Assembly (NCBI GenBank): GCA_021234155.1
Contig: JAJEKV010000064.1
Coordinates: forward strand, 372,001-436,000
Origin: Isoetes taiwanensis
Taxonomy: Eukaryota; Streptophyta; Lycopodiopsida; Isoetales; Isoetaceae
Direction of reading: 5' to 3'
Length of the DNA: 64,000 bases
Both the position numbers and the translations under genes were made by a program. Below are positions 21,300 to 31,808 of the stretch, piece by piece. The notes beneath the pieces were generated by a model that was not told the origin of the DNA, searched no databases, and saw only the letters and a program-made list of their open reading frames with translations. The first letter of the stretch is position 1; every line of letters begins with the position of its first letter.

Positions 21300-22252
21300 G
21301 GGGCAGTTTATTTCTGTTGATATCTGCAACAAGAGTGGCCAGGTGTCTTCTGTCACACGCATGTCTATGGGGGTGTTACCCCAGAAATAGGGTAACTTAT
21401 CAGGGATCATAGGAAACCTGAGTCATATGAAAAGTAAGTTTGTTTTTTATGTTAGTCCTTCTGTTGTTTATTGAATTTATTTCATTTGCTAACTTAGTTA
21501 TCTGGCAGGTATGATCGTAGCAAAGACATTCAGGTTAACGCTGCTATGAGCATCAGTGCAAAACCTATGACGATGATGGTAATCTCAGACTTTATCCAAA
21601 TGTACTTAGTGAAATGATCAAGGCAAGCAAAAACAATATGCTGGGTAGTCATTCGTCAAAGGCTCTGTTTGGTCCAGGTATGTTTTTCTTTTATTGTTGC
21701 GTTGTTTTGTTTTTTTCTCTATGTTCTTCGTATTAAGAACTTAAAAGTATTTGCAGGTGGTTCTGAGCAAGCTGGTGGACATCATCTGGATGATAAGCCA
21801 CCTCCAAGTGAACCTGTCAGAGTTGATAGCAGATTGGACGTAGCAAGCAATGTTAAACTTGATAGCAGTGCTGTTGTATTAGCTGATGCTGTTGTGGTAG
21901 CGAGCAGTGATGTTATGGTAGCAAGTAATACTGGTTTGATTAATCCAAGATCTACTGTTGGAGTTTCTAATGAAGACGATAAGGATCTTCTGGATTATTG
22001 GGCGTTCGATGATTTTTTGGAGGCAATCTGAATCTCCACAAATATTTTCCGCCGAGTATCTCTGTCAAGAATGTTGGTAAGTATTTTAGATTGTTTTTTC
22101 TATTTCAGTTTAAGTTTTTAGTTGTAGATTTTGATTGTTTGATTGTTCTAGCTGGTCATTCCTTTGTGGGAGCGACGTTTAACAACGGCACCTTTGTTCT
22201 ACCCGATTCAATTGGCGCAGGGAGCTACATGGAGAAATCAAATAGCAAATGA
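21300..22252 (+). pseudogene. Tyrosine recombinase (Crypton/DUF3504-like), C-terminal half
   Basis: The first exon (to 21,429) encodes NKSGQVSSVTRMSMG and, after a one-base shift, GVTPEIG, a stop and LIRDHRKPESYEK. A GT-AG intron (about 21,431-21,509) then joins in frame to YDRSKDIQVNAAMSISAKP. This fits the HxxR, GH and catalytic-tyrosine boxes of tyrosine recombinases, with the first histidine and arginine replaced and GH altered to DH. Another shift leads to an acidic tail (YDDDGNLRLYPNVL, then LDYWAFDDFLEA, 21,750-22,030) across a second intron. A final exon at about 22,152-22,252 reads GHSFVGATFNNGTFVLPDS. Four or more lesions make it dead. Its partner is the 7,207 half. Confidence 0.6.
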
Positions 22253-22562
22253 TAACAAGATTTGAATGTACTGTTTGATCACACTGTCTGAATGATAACA
22301 ATGATCTGAATGTGATGTTTGATCTGAATGTGTTGTTTAATCACTCAATGGTCCATTTTTGGAAACAAAGTATTTGATCACTATCAGTGATCGATTTTGA
22401 GGCATTAAAGTGCATTAAAAGTGTTAATTCTCGACTTGAACAAACTGTTAATTCTTGACTTGAACAAAATTTTAATGTACTTGTGGCGGTGCTGTAAGCG
22501 GCGCTGCCAGAAACCTACAACCCAAAAAATACCTGTTTTAAACAATTAAGCCAAAATCCAAG

Positions 22563-22587
22563 AATTTTGGCTCCCTGGTGGTTTACG
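22563..22587. repeat. Right inverted repeat of recombinase element
   Basis: This is the complement of the left repeat at 6,478-6,503, ending exactly where repeat R2 resumes. See the left repeat for the match. Confidence 0.55.
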
Positions 22588-22850
22588 AATATGCAATGCA
22601 AGGGTTGACGAATGTCAATTGGACGAAAGACAAAATTCATATGCAAGAAAACGACAATTATGGTTTACGTTAAGAGGGACAAGGTAAATTCATGTGATAT
22701 TGCAACCCTCCTGACTCTTTTGTTAAAAACTTTGGTTAAATTCTTTGGGACATGGTAAATTCATGACCAGCTTGACAGACTTGTTTGTCCATGGAACAAT
22801 GGACCCACACGCTAAAGTAAGGAATACGCGTCTTTTATTCTCTAGAAAAA
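22588..22850. repeat. Repeat R2, resumed
   Basis: It matches 5,341-5,540 in order: gatgcaaggg-like, attcatatgcaagaaaacgac, ttaagaggga, catgtgatattgcaa and cacacgctaaagta. It supplies the missing continuation of the unit broken at 5,850. Confidence 0.65.
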
Positions 22851-22913
22851 CATTCGGCCTTTTAAACCTCCTTTTCCACATCTTTTTTGGCTAATGATGC
22901 CTAAGATGAACTG

Positions 22914-22933
22914 ACGTGGCAGAACGACGTGGC
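22914..22933 (+). promoter_or_regulatory. Paired ACGTGGC (ABRE/G-box type) sites upstream of RGLG
   Basis: ACGTGGC occurs at 22,914-22,920 and again at 22,927-22,933, 13 bp apart and about 500 bp before the RGLG start codon. ACGTGGC is the core bound by plant bZIP ABA-response factors. RGLG ligases act in ABA and drought signalling in Arabidopsis, so the pair is a plausible regulatory site. Its function is inferred. Confidence 0.35.
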
Positions 22934-23424
22934 AAATTATGAGAGGCGAATGTTTTCTACAGGAACGAACGGGTCCATTCTTTCAGCCTTTGATCGCCGG
23001 ATATAGCTTAGCTGTAGCGTGGAAGCTCGAAGGAAGCTGCACATCCTCAACTTCCTATATCCGTTCGGAGTTTCAAAGCTTTTTTTAACAGGTACTGTAG
23101 TATAATTACCTTCTTCAATTTGATCCTGCCGAAACCCTGGAGCTCGGGATTCATTCCGTGAAGACTTCATAAATGTACACGCAGTAGAACAAGGACACCC
23201 ACACTTTACGTCTTTTACAACAATTAAGTAAGCTCAAATTCGACGATCCTACCTAACCGCTGTGGAAGATTTCTTCCCTGATTCCTATATACTTTATTTA
23301 ATGAAGCAACTTGGTGTTTTGGGATCTAGACATAACGCAGCACGTCCAGGGCGCTTTGTGTTGACAAGGTCGTTCGCTTGCCACCAGTTTTAGTTGATCC
23401 AGAAGCAAATAAGGGAATTGGAAT

Positions 23425-26131
23425 ATGGGGAATTTTTTTTCAGCACAGGAGCATTCTCCTTACTCCCAAGGGTATCAATCTCAGGCTTATCCTCCGAATT
23501 ATCAGCCTCAGCAAGGGTATCAAGCCCAGGCTTATCCTCCCAGTTATCAGCAGCAGCCATATTACGAATCGCCGGAACGCATGCCGAAGCAGCAGCCCTA
23601 TCCTCCTCAAGAATCATATCCTCCTCAACAGCCATCTAGACGACCAGAAAGGAGGTTGTCAAAGAAATATTCGCGTATTGGGGATAACTATACAAGTGTA
23701 GAAGAGGTACTGGCGATTAGTTAGTGGTAGTGCCTAATTTACCAGTTTGAAGTTTTAGATGCAAAAATTCATGAGAACTAGTTTCCCCTCCTGAGGTGAC
23801 AAACATGATATGGTATTGCATATAGGTCCAAAGAGCGTTGCGCGGGGGAGGGCTTGAATCATCTAATCTCATTGTAGGAATTGACTTTACCAAAAGTAAT
23901 GAGTGGACAGGTATGCTACTTTTTGATTTAAATTAACAATTTGTATTCTAGTTCCTTCAACGTCAAAGAAAAAAAAGGAAAAATTCATGTCATAGTTATA
24001 TAAGTCTAGTATTATATCTGCAGGGAAACATTCATTTGGTGGGCGGAGCTTACATGCTATTGGAGCAGTACAGAATCCATACGAGCAAGCTCTGTCTATT
24101 ATTGGACGGACATTGTCTCCATTTGATGAAGACAACCTGATTCCTTGTTTTGGCTTTGGAGATGGTTTGTTGCTTCTCTATAGAAATGCTCTGGATTTAA
24201 TTTCAGTGTTATTATTCTCTGACTCTATCTTATTGTTCTATATTCTAGCCTCTACACATGATCAAGATGTCTTCAGTTTCTATCCTGATAACCGTCCTTG
24301 TAATGGTTTCGAGGATTCTTTGCAAAGATATCGTGCTATTGTGCCTCATTTAAGGCTCTCGGGTCAGTTACAATTGGCATAAATGCTAAATTTCTTGGCT
24401 CATGTGGGTTAAATGTACAATTTAGGATCATTTGTTTTTTTGTGTGCTAAAGTTCTACAAATTGGAAATATGTGTAGGACCAACATCATTCGGTCCAATT
24501 ATTGAAGCAGCTATAGATATTGTGGAAGAAAGTGGCGGACAATATCATGTACTTCTAATAATCGCTGATGGTCAGGTATGCTACCGGGTGATTTGAGTTA
24601 GTTTGTGTTACTGAGCAAAGGAAATCTCAGAACCATATAGAAACATAGTACTGATGAAAGAATCTGCAGAGGGACAACGATTCTATTACACACCTCATGC
24701 TCGAATTTTTGTCCTTTGTAGTGTAATGAAACTTCTGGAAGAATGTGCATGTCTTGCCTTAAAACCTCGAGAAGAGAGCGGATATGATTTAAGTCTTTCT
24801 CTTTTGCTCACATGCTTTGAAAACAGCACGATAGGTTTGACAGACTACACCATGAAGGCATTCTTTTTAATACTCATGCTTATAAACACAGGTAACTAGA
24901 AGTGTTGACACAGAGCCTGGTCGCTTGAGTCCACAAGAGCAACGAACTATGGAAGCCATTGTTGCTGCGAGGTAATCTGTTACAAGGGATTGTAGATGTA
25001 CCATGTGAGCAAAAATTGATATATAAAGCTCATTTTCTGCAGTGACTATGCATTGTCAATTGTTCTTGTTGGAGTTGGTGATGGTCCATGGGACATGATG
25101 AAAGAATTTGATGATAACATACCGGCTCGTGCCTTCGATAATTTTCAGGTATTTAACATATCGTCTTATGATCTATCTTGTAGCATCCTTGTGTTATTAA
25201 AGCTGTACGGTGATGTGCCGAATAATTCTGCTTCTTGCAGTTTGTAAATTTCTCTGAGATGATGTCAAGGAGAGTACCACCGGCCAATAAGGAAGCAGCA
25301 TTTGCACTAGCAGCTTTGATGGAAATACCGTCACAATATAAAGCCACATTAGAGCTCAATATTCTGGGGTAAGTGAACTGTTTTGTCTGGCACATGTCAC
25401 CCAAAGCTTAATGAAAACAATATTGATGCCAATTGTATTACCGGATGAGCTAGCTTCTGCTCAAAATTTCTCTCTGCAATCATTGAAGTAGTTTCATATT
25501 TTGTTTAAGCATCCTCTTATTAGTTTATCAATTTGTAAGTTAGGCATGGAAATGCTCATTAAAATAGACTTAGAAAAATAATTGCAGTTGGGTTTTTCCA
25601 AGCCTTCGCAGTTGGAATGAAACCATTGATTAAATTTCAGGTGCAGAAGGGGATCAAAACCTAGAAAGTCTCCTCTTCCTCCGCCAGCAGGCATTCTTCA
25701 AGCAACTTCTGCTAAAGGGTATGGCTTTCAAGAATCAACTTCTGCTAAAGGCTATGGCTTTCAAGAATCGAGTTCTGCTAAAGGCTACGGCTTTCAAGAA
25801 CCAAATCAACGAGCAATGGGTCCTCGCCCATCAGCTCCTGACGCTAATTCAGATGCCCAGGTAGAGGTTGATTCTCGTCTACTGTTATTTGCATTATGAT
25901 TATATTTATTAATATTATATAATTTACAGATATGTCAAATATGCTTAGTGGAAAGAAAGGACCTTGCATATGGATGTGGTCACCAGGTAAAGACCATCTG
26001 CACTTTTCTAATATTATGTTCCAGATTCTTATAGGGACTAGTATTTGCAGACTTGTAGGGGATGTGGAGAACACTTAACTACTTGTCCTTTCTGCCGTCA
26101 AGAAATTTCTACGCGCATCCGCTTATATTGA
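23425..26131 (+). CDS. RGLG: RGLG-type RING E3 ubiquitin ligase (copine vWA plus RING)
   Basis: Eleven exons give a 463-residue protein: 23425-23706, 23826-23910, 24024-24164, 24249-24362, 24478-24575, 24892-24971, 25043-25148, 25241-25368, 25641-25860, 25930-25986 and 26051-26131. All introns are GT-AG and the phases join. It starts MGNFFS, a likely N-myristoylation site, then a Q/P/Y-rich region. The copine-type vWA domain (about 97-345) has IDFTKSN (D114-x-T-x-S118) as the metal site. A linker carries three repeats of SAKGYGFQE. The RING is CQIC at 420-423, then CGHQTCRGCGEH and CPFC, ending RIRLY. Family members attach ubiquitin at the plasma membrane or nucleus in hormone and stress signalling. 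Exon 9 could use an alternative AG six bases downstream. The gene appears intact, with the only nearby disruption lying upstream. Confidence 0.93.
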
Positions 26132-28104
26132 ATTAGGATGCAGCTCCCTCTAAATTTGTCTTATTTGTATATTAAAGCGAAGAAAGTGGAAGCTTTGTTT
26201 TGATTAGCAAGGTGCCAAGTATATGTGTACATTCTCCAATGTTCATGCCAGACGAAATAATTGTTTACCCATTTCGATTGAAGCTACTAGCCTCGGAAGT
26301 GCAGCATTTGGAAGAGGTGATCTGGGAAGGCATATAATTGATTCTATTCAATTTCCAAAATCTACATTATAGATTGGCAGTGTGTCTGCCCGTGACAAGC
26401 ACTTCACCCCTGACATTTCCACCCTCCATTTGGATTGCATGGTTCTTCTAAATTTCAAGAGAGTTTATCAAGAAGCACCCATCGGCTAAGATCCATACTG
26501 CAATTTGGTGGTATAAACCATGAGCAAGCTATCTCTTAGGCCCCTTAGCAAAATACAATGTCATCAATGTGCACGGACAGATTTTGTTTTTTCCATATCA
26601 ACAAAACACTAGCAGTACTGCAATTTTAGCGAGGGCCTTAATTTTTATGCTACAATTTTAGCAACATTACTAATAAGATGGATGTTCCAGATTTGCTTTG
26701 CATTGATGTGCATGTGGACAGATTTGCTTTGCATTGTGTTATCTAATCTAGGCAGAGTGTGAAAACATTTTTAAGTCTTGTAAAGTTTTCACCTTCTCCA
26801 AAAAGAGGCTAACCGGATTTCACTTAGATGAGTCGGATTGATTCTGTTTCAATCACAAGTTACGCAAAATTTGCCCTGAAAATTGCAAACCAAATACGCC
26901 AAATAACACATTACATAATAAAACTTTTGAAATTAAAAGAAAAACTCGCTGGAGCTGCAGATCTTGTTGGCTGGGCCTTCGAGGGACTTAAGAGGGTGGA
27001 ATTTCATGGAATATAGGTCTGTTGGGTCTGTCTTTGGCTGTGATAGAGCTATTCTAGAGTTCGTCCATCCCTATCCCAGCTAAGGGAGATTAGTATCTGC
27101 AGGTAGTGCAGAAACAGATAAGTAGAGCAAAGAATAAGGCCATTTAAAGAAGCCTTGGGCGGGAGACCTTGGTTCCTTTAATCATACTGCAGATGTGGCC
27201 TATGCCAGTGTGTGGAGGAGCATTAGAAGAGCAAGTAGACCACCTCCTTGAGGTAGACCTGTATGAGTTCTTGCAAAGCAGGAAGATGGAGTCACGAACT
27301 CACTCCCGAGTACAGGATTGGAAAGGGGTGCCGAGCTCTTATAGTATTGCAATGCAGGATGACTTCCAGGTCAAGTTAATGCATGGTATGACATTTTCTC
27401 GCCTAAGCTCTCCATTTGTTTGCATTTGTCGGTGTTGGAGCTTCAAAGGGTCATGTTCGTAGAATTTATAGTGGCTGCATTCTTACTTGAAATTGAAGGG
27501 ACAGTACTAATCTTCAGACTCTTATCTTGGATTGGTGTGTACTGCGACTATTTTTCCCATCTGATAGACCATTCTCCTTCTTTTAGCAGAATATATTAAC
27601 TGGTTTACAGACCATCTCGCATTTGGTGTTGTGAATTATAAGTGGATATAAGCTGGAACATCTTCCTCTAGATATGACGACTGCTCCTGGGATCTAACAG
27701 ATGGTTTGCGTATCTATTAAGGCATATCCTATTGATTTTACATTTCATTTTGCAGGTCTGCATTTGTCTCGTTGCACCTTCTCTTCCTCTTAGCATAATA
27801 TCTTAACTGATTGGCATTTACTGCCTTGCAAATTATGAGTGGATATAAGTCTTATGGTTGGTGACATCAAACTTCAACATTGCCGTATAGAAGCGTTTCT
27901 ATATTTTCCTTTTTCCCTTTTAGTATTCCCAGTTGTCTCCTTTGATCTCTTTTTAAAATATACGTGTCTAGTTGTTTGCACAATGATACAACCAACTTCA
28001 ATAGTTAATCTAACATACAACCAACCGCAAGAACCATGTTCTTGACTTACAGATCCTTGTTACAGAATTTTTATAAAGAAAAATATTAATTATTTGGGTT
28101 CCAT
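26132..28104. other. Downstream of RGLG, no gene recognised
   Basis: The first part is presumably RGLG 3' UTR. The longest frame, 27,169-27,462, shows no family resemblance. Short duplicated phrases around tatgagtggatataag (27,640 and 27,835) suggest old repeats. Confidence 0.5.
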
Positions 28105-29515
28105 AATTCTCTCTTGTTTGATTTCAAATGTTTAACGCTCCTAGAGCGTTTCATACTATCAGAGCCTAGGCTTCCGATTATTAACCATAGTTGGTTATTG
28201 GGCCAAAGACAATTAGAGGTCATCAATATTGAAATTATGGGAAACCAAGAAGGAAGAAACTTCTTGGGGAAGTTATGCAGCCGAGATATCTAGTCGTGGC
28301 TAGCAACGGGAAAAGGGGGAGTTCAAAATTTAGTTTTCACATTCTAAACCTAGTACCTAACTGTGAAGTCCCCAAACATTAGTATTCATCCAAATTAATC
28401 TTAAATGTTGTAGTGGTAAGTGTAGTAAACCCCGAAGGGTATATGGAGTGGAACATAGTTTTAGATATGTCTTGTACCTTGGATATTTTGGTTCATCTAT
28501 AGAAATTAATGACTTTGCAAGGAATTTACAGTTTATCCCCATGAGGACATGGGTAAATTTTTAGTATGAGAGAAAATGTAACACACCTAGGGGTTGAGGG
28601 ATAAGTAAATAACTTTTATTCTTAACCTCAAGTCAGGAATATTTAAAAGATTTGCAACGGTTGGAAACAAATTGAATACGGTTGTCTATACTAAGGTACG
28701 GTAGATATCTGAGGAAAATAGAGGTAATATCTGAATTAGCATAGCAAATCTATGATTAGAGGAGATAAACTAGATAAGAATTTGTAAGAATAGCAAGATA
28801 TTTCCTATAATTGGAAAAGAGAGGATATTTTTTCTAATTTTAGAAAAGACAGATAGTATAAAAGAAGGGCAATTTTAAAACATGATAACTCGGCGACAAT
28901 TTATCAGATTGGAGCGATCTTAAGCATTCTGGAAAGCCCTCGGAGTCTAGTTTCATAATTAAGGTGGCACCTCTCATAACTCCTTACGGTTAGAGAGATA
29001 TCACAGAAAAGGTGGACATGGGTCAAATAAGACTGCACATGGAAGATCCTTTGGTGGGTAGCCGGAGCTGGATCTTTGGAGTTTCTGTTGGTTTGGAGTT
29101 ATCTTCTCTTTTGTTTAGTAGTTTGTCGAAAAGCTTACATGTTTTATTTTGTTATTGATTCTTTGTGTTTGTGTTGCAAATATAATAAAACATTAAAGAA
29201 TGAACATGTATGAAAGAACCTGCCCCTTTGTCGTTGCCGAAGGGCTGGGCGGTAAAGCAACGTGCATACCAGGTGATTGGTATGTGGACATATAGTCGTG
29301 TCCGGAACGATATATGTGTGAACCGGGGTGAGGGATTGATCATCCCTGAATCACAGTAAGTTATAAGAAGATGTACTATACGTGACTAACATTTGTGTGC
29401 CTATTGTCTGTGTGACTAACGATTCGCCTCAGGTTAAGGTAATGGTTTACCCACTTAGTCCTTTCCTGGACTAACCCCCACCACTTCTTTCTTATTTCTT
29501 ACAGATTAATTTGGT
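28105..29515 (+). mobile_element. Short non-autonomous LTR element, copy A
   Basis: A 5' LTR end finishes in gagcgtttca at 28,153. It is followed by tactatcagagcc (28,154-28,166), a near match to the tRNA-Met primer site ggtatcagagcc. A non-coding interior of only 423 bp leads to a purine-rich tract (tgagagaaaa). The 3' LTR starts TGTAACACACC at 28,577 and runs to about 29,515, where it is truncated. The interior and LTR match copy B at 45,020-47,412, including cctttgtcgttgccgaaggg and gagggattgatcatcc. It has no gag or pol, so it depends on another element. Confidence 0.7.
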
Positions 29516-29895
29516 AGCTTCGTGTCTGTCGGGCAGCACGAGTGATAGTAGATATGTTGTCATGCGTAGATTATGTTCCAGGCTGATTTTCTAATTTATT
29601 GATTTATAAATGTGCTTTTGAGGAGGGTTTCACTTATGAAACAAATCGTTCTTATAGAAAGTTTGAGGGGCAGATGCATTAGGTCTATTATCATGGTAAC
29701 AACTATCACATTTAGTACTAATATCACCAGGAGAAACATGCATTGAGGTGCAGATCTTTAATGTGAATGGCAATGGCGGTAATGGCAATGTATACTTGGA
29801 TGTTACAAATGATGCGACTTCTGCAAGAAGGAGCATATGTGAAAACCATGGCATAGTTGATGTAGAGCAGGGTCGTCTGCAAGATATGAAGCTGC
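29516..29895. other. Intergenic, nothing recognised
   Basis: No repeat partner or conserved frame was noticed. Confidence 0.45.
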
Positions 29896-29959
29896 ATAAA
29901 GAGTAGCAACGACCTTAACATTTTACAGAAAAATGATTTTAAAGACTTCTAGCAATTAT

Positions 29960-30200
29960 TCAAGTTGTTTAAAAAATGACAGATATCTAGGAAATTTGAT
30001 GCTAATGAAATGCCTTATAAGTTATAAAGATGTGGTGTCATGGAACTCGATACCTAACAGGGCTAGCATTTGACAAGCGAATGCCTAATTAAGATTTTAT
30101 TGCGTGAAATTCTCTGATTACTTTGTGAACAGGTAAATAAAGCCTTTAAAAGACTCAAGGCAATACCAAATTCAAATATTGTCTCCTTTATTGCCATTAT
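29960..30200 (+). pseudogene. PPR fragment
   Basis: One frame near 29,985-30,060 reads LGNLM then KDVVSWNSI, the S-to-P motif junction typical of PLS-type PPR proteins. Another, at about 30,132-30,200, reads VNKAFKRLKAIPNSNIVSFI, with the same spacing. No start, stop or editing domain is attached, so it is a remnant. Confidence 0.5.
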
Positions 30201-30759
30201 TTTTTATCATGGGGTTCTGCATATTTCATCTAGCAATGAAACTTAGTACGTCAAGGGAGATGAATGATGACTCTATTTAGATTATCATTCATCAATTTGC
30301 CTCGGTGCTGCACATGCCAATTTGTGATGCTAAATTTTTATTGTGGTGTCATAAATTTGGACTTCTTATTCTTGGGTTACAAATGTTTTCGTCTGGAACT
30401 GTCGAAATTGTAGAAGTGAATTTATATGAGATTCGATGCTTTGATATATCCATGTCGTATTGGCTTGGTTTAGAATGCATAACGAGGTCTGTTTGAGATT
30501 CAATACATTATGACATTGATTTACTTAAAGTAAGAAACACATAAATTGCCATAATTATTTGTTAGTAATGGCAGGAGAAGCGTATGTTCAAGGAGCCAAA
30601 TGTAGTTTTATTAAGGTAAAGTTTGGTTTATGCTAAAACCAATTTATTTATGCACTTATATTCTTTGTTGCCAATGCATAAATATGGGGAACTGAAACAA
30701 GATGTTGCATAAATATAAACATGGTCTAGGTTTAGCACGATGAACCCTGCATAAAAGAA

Positions 30760-30893
30760 GTTCATAAATGCATGGTTGATGGGCCTTGCACCCGCCCACG
30801 TCTCCCACCGGATGGTAATCAGTGGGTTTTGAACCCTGGTGGGGATCACCCCAATCCAAGACCTTACCACTAGACCACCACCGCGATGGATCA
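30760..30893 (-). mobile_element. tRNA-derived SINE-like element
   Basis: On the minus strand, an A-box-like tggtctagtggtaagg lies at about 30,863-30,879 and a B box gggttcaaaaccc at 30,824-30,836, about 30 bp apart as in a tRNA promoter. The cloverleaf is not preserved: the sequence runs on past the B box into a non-tRNA body. This fits a tRNA-related SINE rather than a tRNA gene. The 3' end and target duplication are not clear. Confidence 0.5.
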
Positions 30894-31808
30894 GACGAGC
30901 TATTCAACTCTCAAGGATCCCTATTTTTTTTCTTGTCAAGCACGAGCAATCCAGATAGAGAAACATAGAAAGGGGCTATTTGAAAGTAGAAAAAGATAAT
31001 AAAGGAGAGAGAAGATGGGTTACCTTGCACAATGCTTCCACCTGAAACTATGGCTTTTCAATTGAAAAGCACTCCTTGCTATTTAGTCTTCTTGCACGAA
31101 TACTCCAGTTGCAAGTGTATTAGGGCTGAACTCAGTCCATGTAAACGAAAAATCAATTAAGTTTAAAAAGAGAACAAGAAGATGGGTTACCTTGCACGAG
31201 GCCTCTAGCAAAAACTCGCGTGATGCAATTGGAGCTTTGTTGGCTCTAAAGCTTATAATATAGAACCTAGAAATAGAGGCCCAGATCAAATATTTTGTAA
31301 AAGGTCACTGCCAAAACCATTGCAGAAAAGACAATGTACGTCCAGAAAGAGTGATGTACTCCCTTAGCCTGCAATCAGGTGGGCTCTTATGCAGAGGCCA
31401 AGTTATAATGGGAATTAATGAGGTCTTCAACTAGATTTATATCTAATCATGGCTTCTAAGTCTCTACCCCCCTTCCCTCAAGCACAAAAGGTGCAAATAG
31501 AGCAACATCCCTAATCATCTAGCATAATCATAATCCAAAATAGAACAATAGTTCTAAGCTAATTAACCTATTTATATTCAATACAAGGGCTAGAGTTTGA
31601 TTGCCAGTCTCATTTTAGGGTTAATGTCAATGAGCAAATTAACACTAAAACAATAAGGCAATTTGGCTTAATTGCCACAGTTAAGCCAGTTCAATATGTT
31701 ATTCTATAACTAACCTGATCCTTGAGCTACATCCCCACTTGATATGCTGACATAATGAAAATCATGCTAGGCAGTGGAGTTGCAGTAACGCCTTAGGTAA
31801 TAATCAAC
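30894..31808. other. Intergenic with a small duplication
   Basis: The phrase agaagatgggttaccttgca occurs at about 31,011 and again at about 31,180, each within related 60-80 bp surroundings. No gene is recognised. Confidence 0.45.

Larger units (their letters stand above)
5851..22587. mobile_element. 16.7-kb composite insertion carrying a tyrosine recombinase
   Basis: Repeat R2 unit 3 breaks at 5,850 and resumes at 22,588, so everything between appears to have been inserted. Short inverted sequences lie at 6,478-6,503 (cgtaaacccaccagggagcc, then aaaatt) and 22,563-22,587 (complement, one base shorter). The outermost coding remnants are the N-terminal half (7,207-8,280) and C-terminal half (21,300-22,252) of one recombinase in the same orientation. 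About 13 kb of later insertions separate them. Seen: the broken repeat, the inverted ends and the split gene. Inferred: that they belong to one original element. Confidence 0.5.

Noticed and set aside
22937..23170. Minus-strand 77-residue frame upstream of RGLG
   Set aside because: No motifs, and it overlaps the probable promoter and 5' UTR of RGLG.
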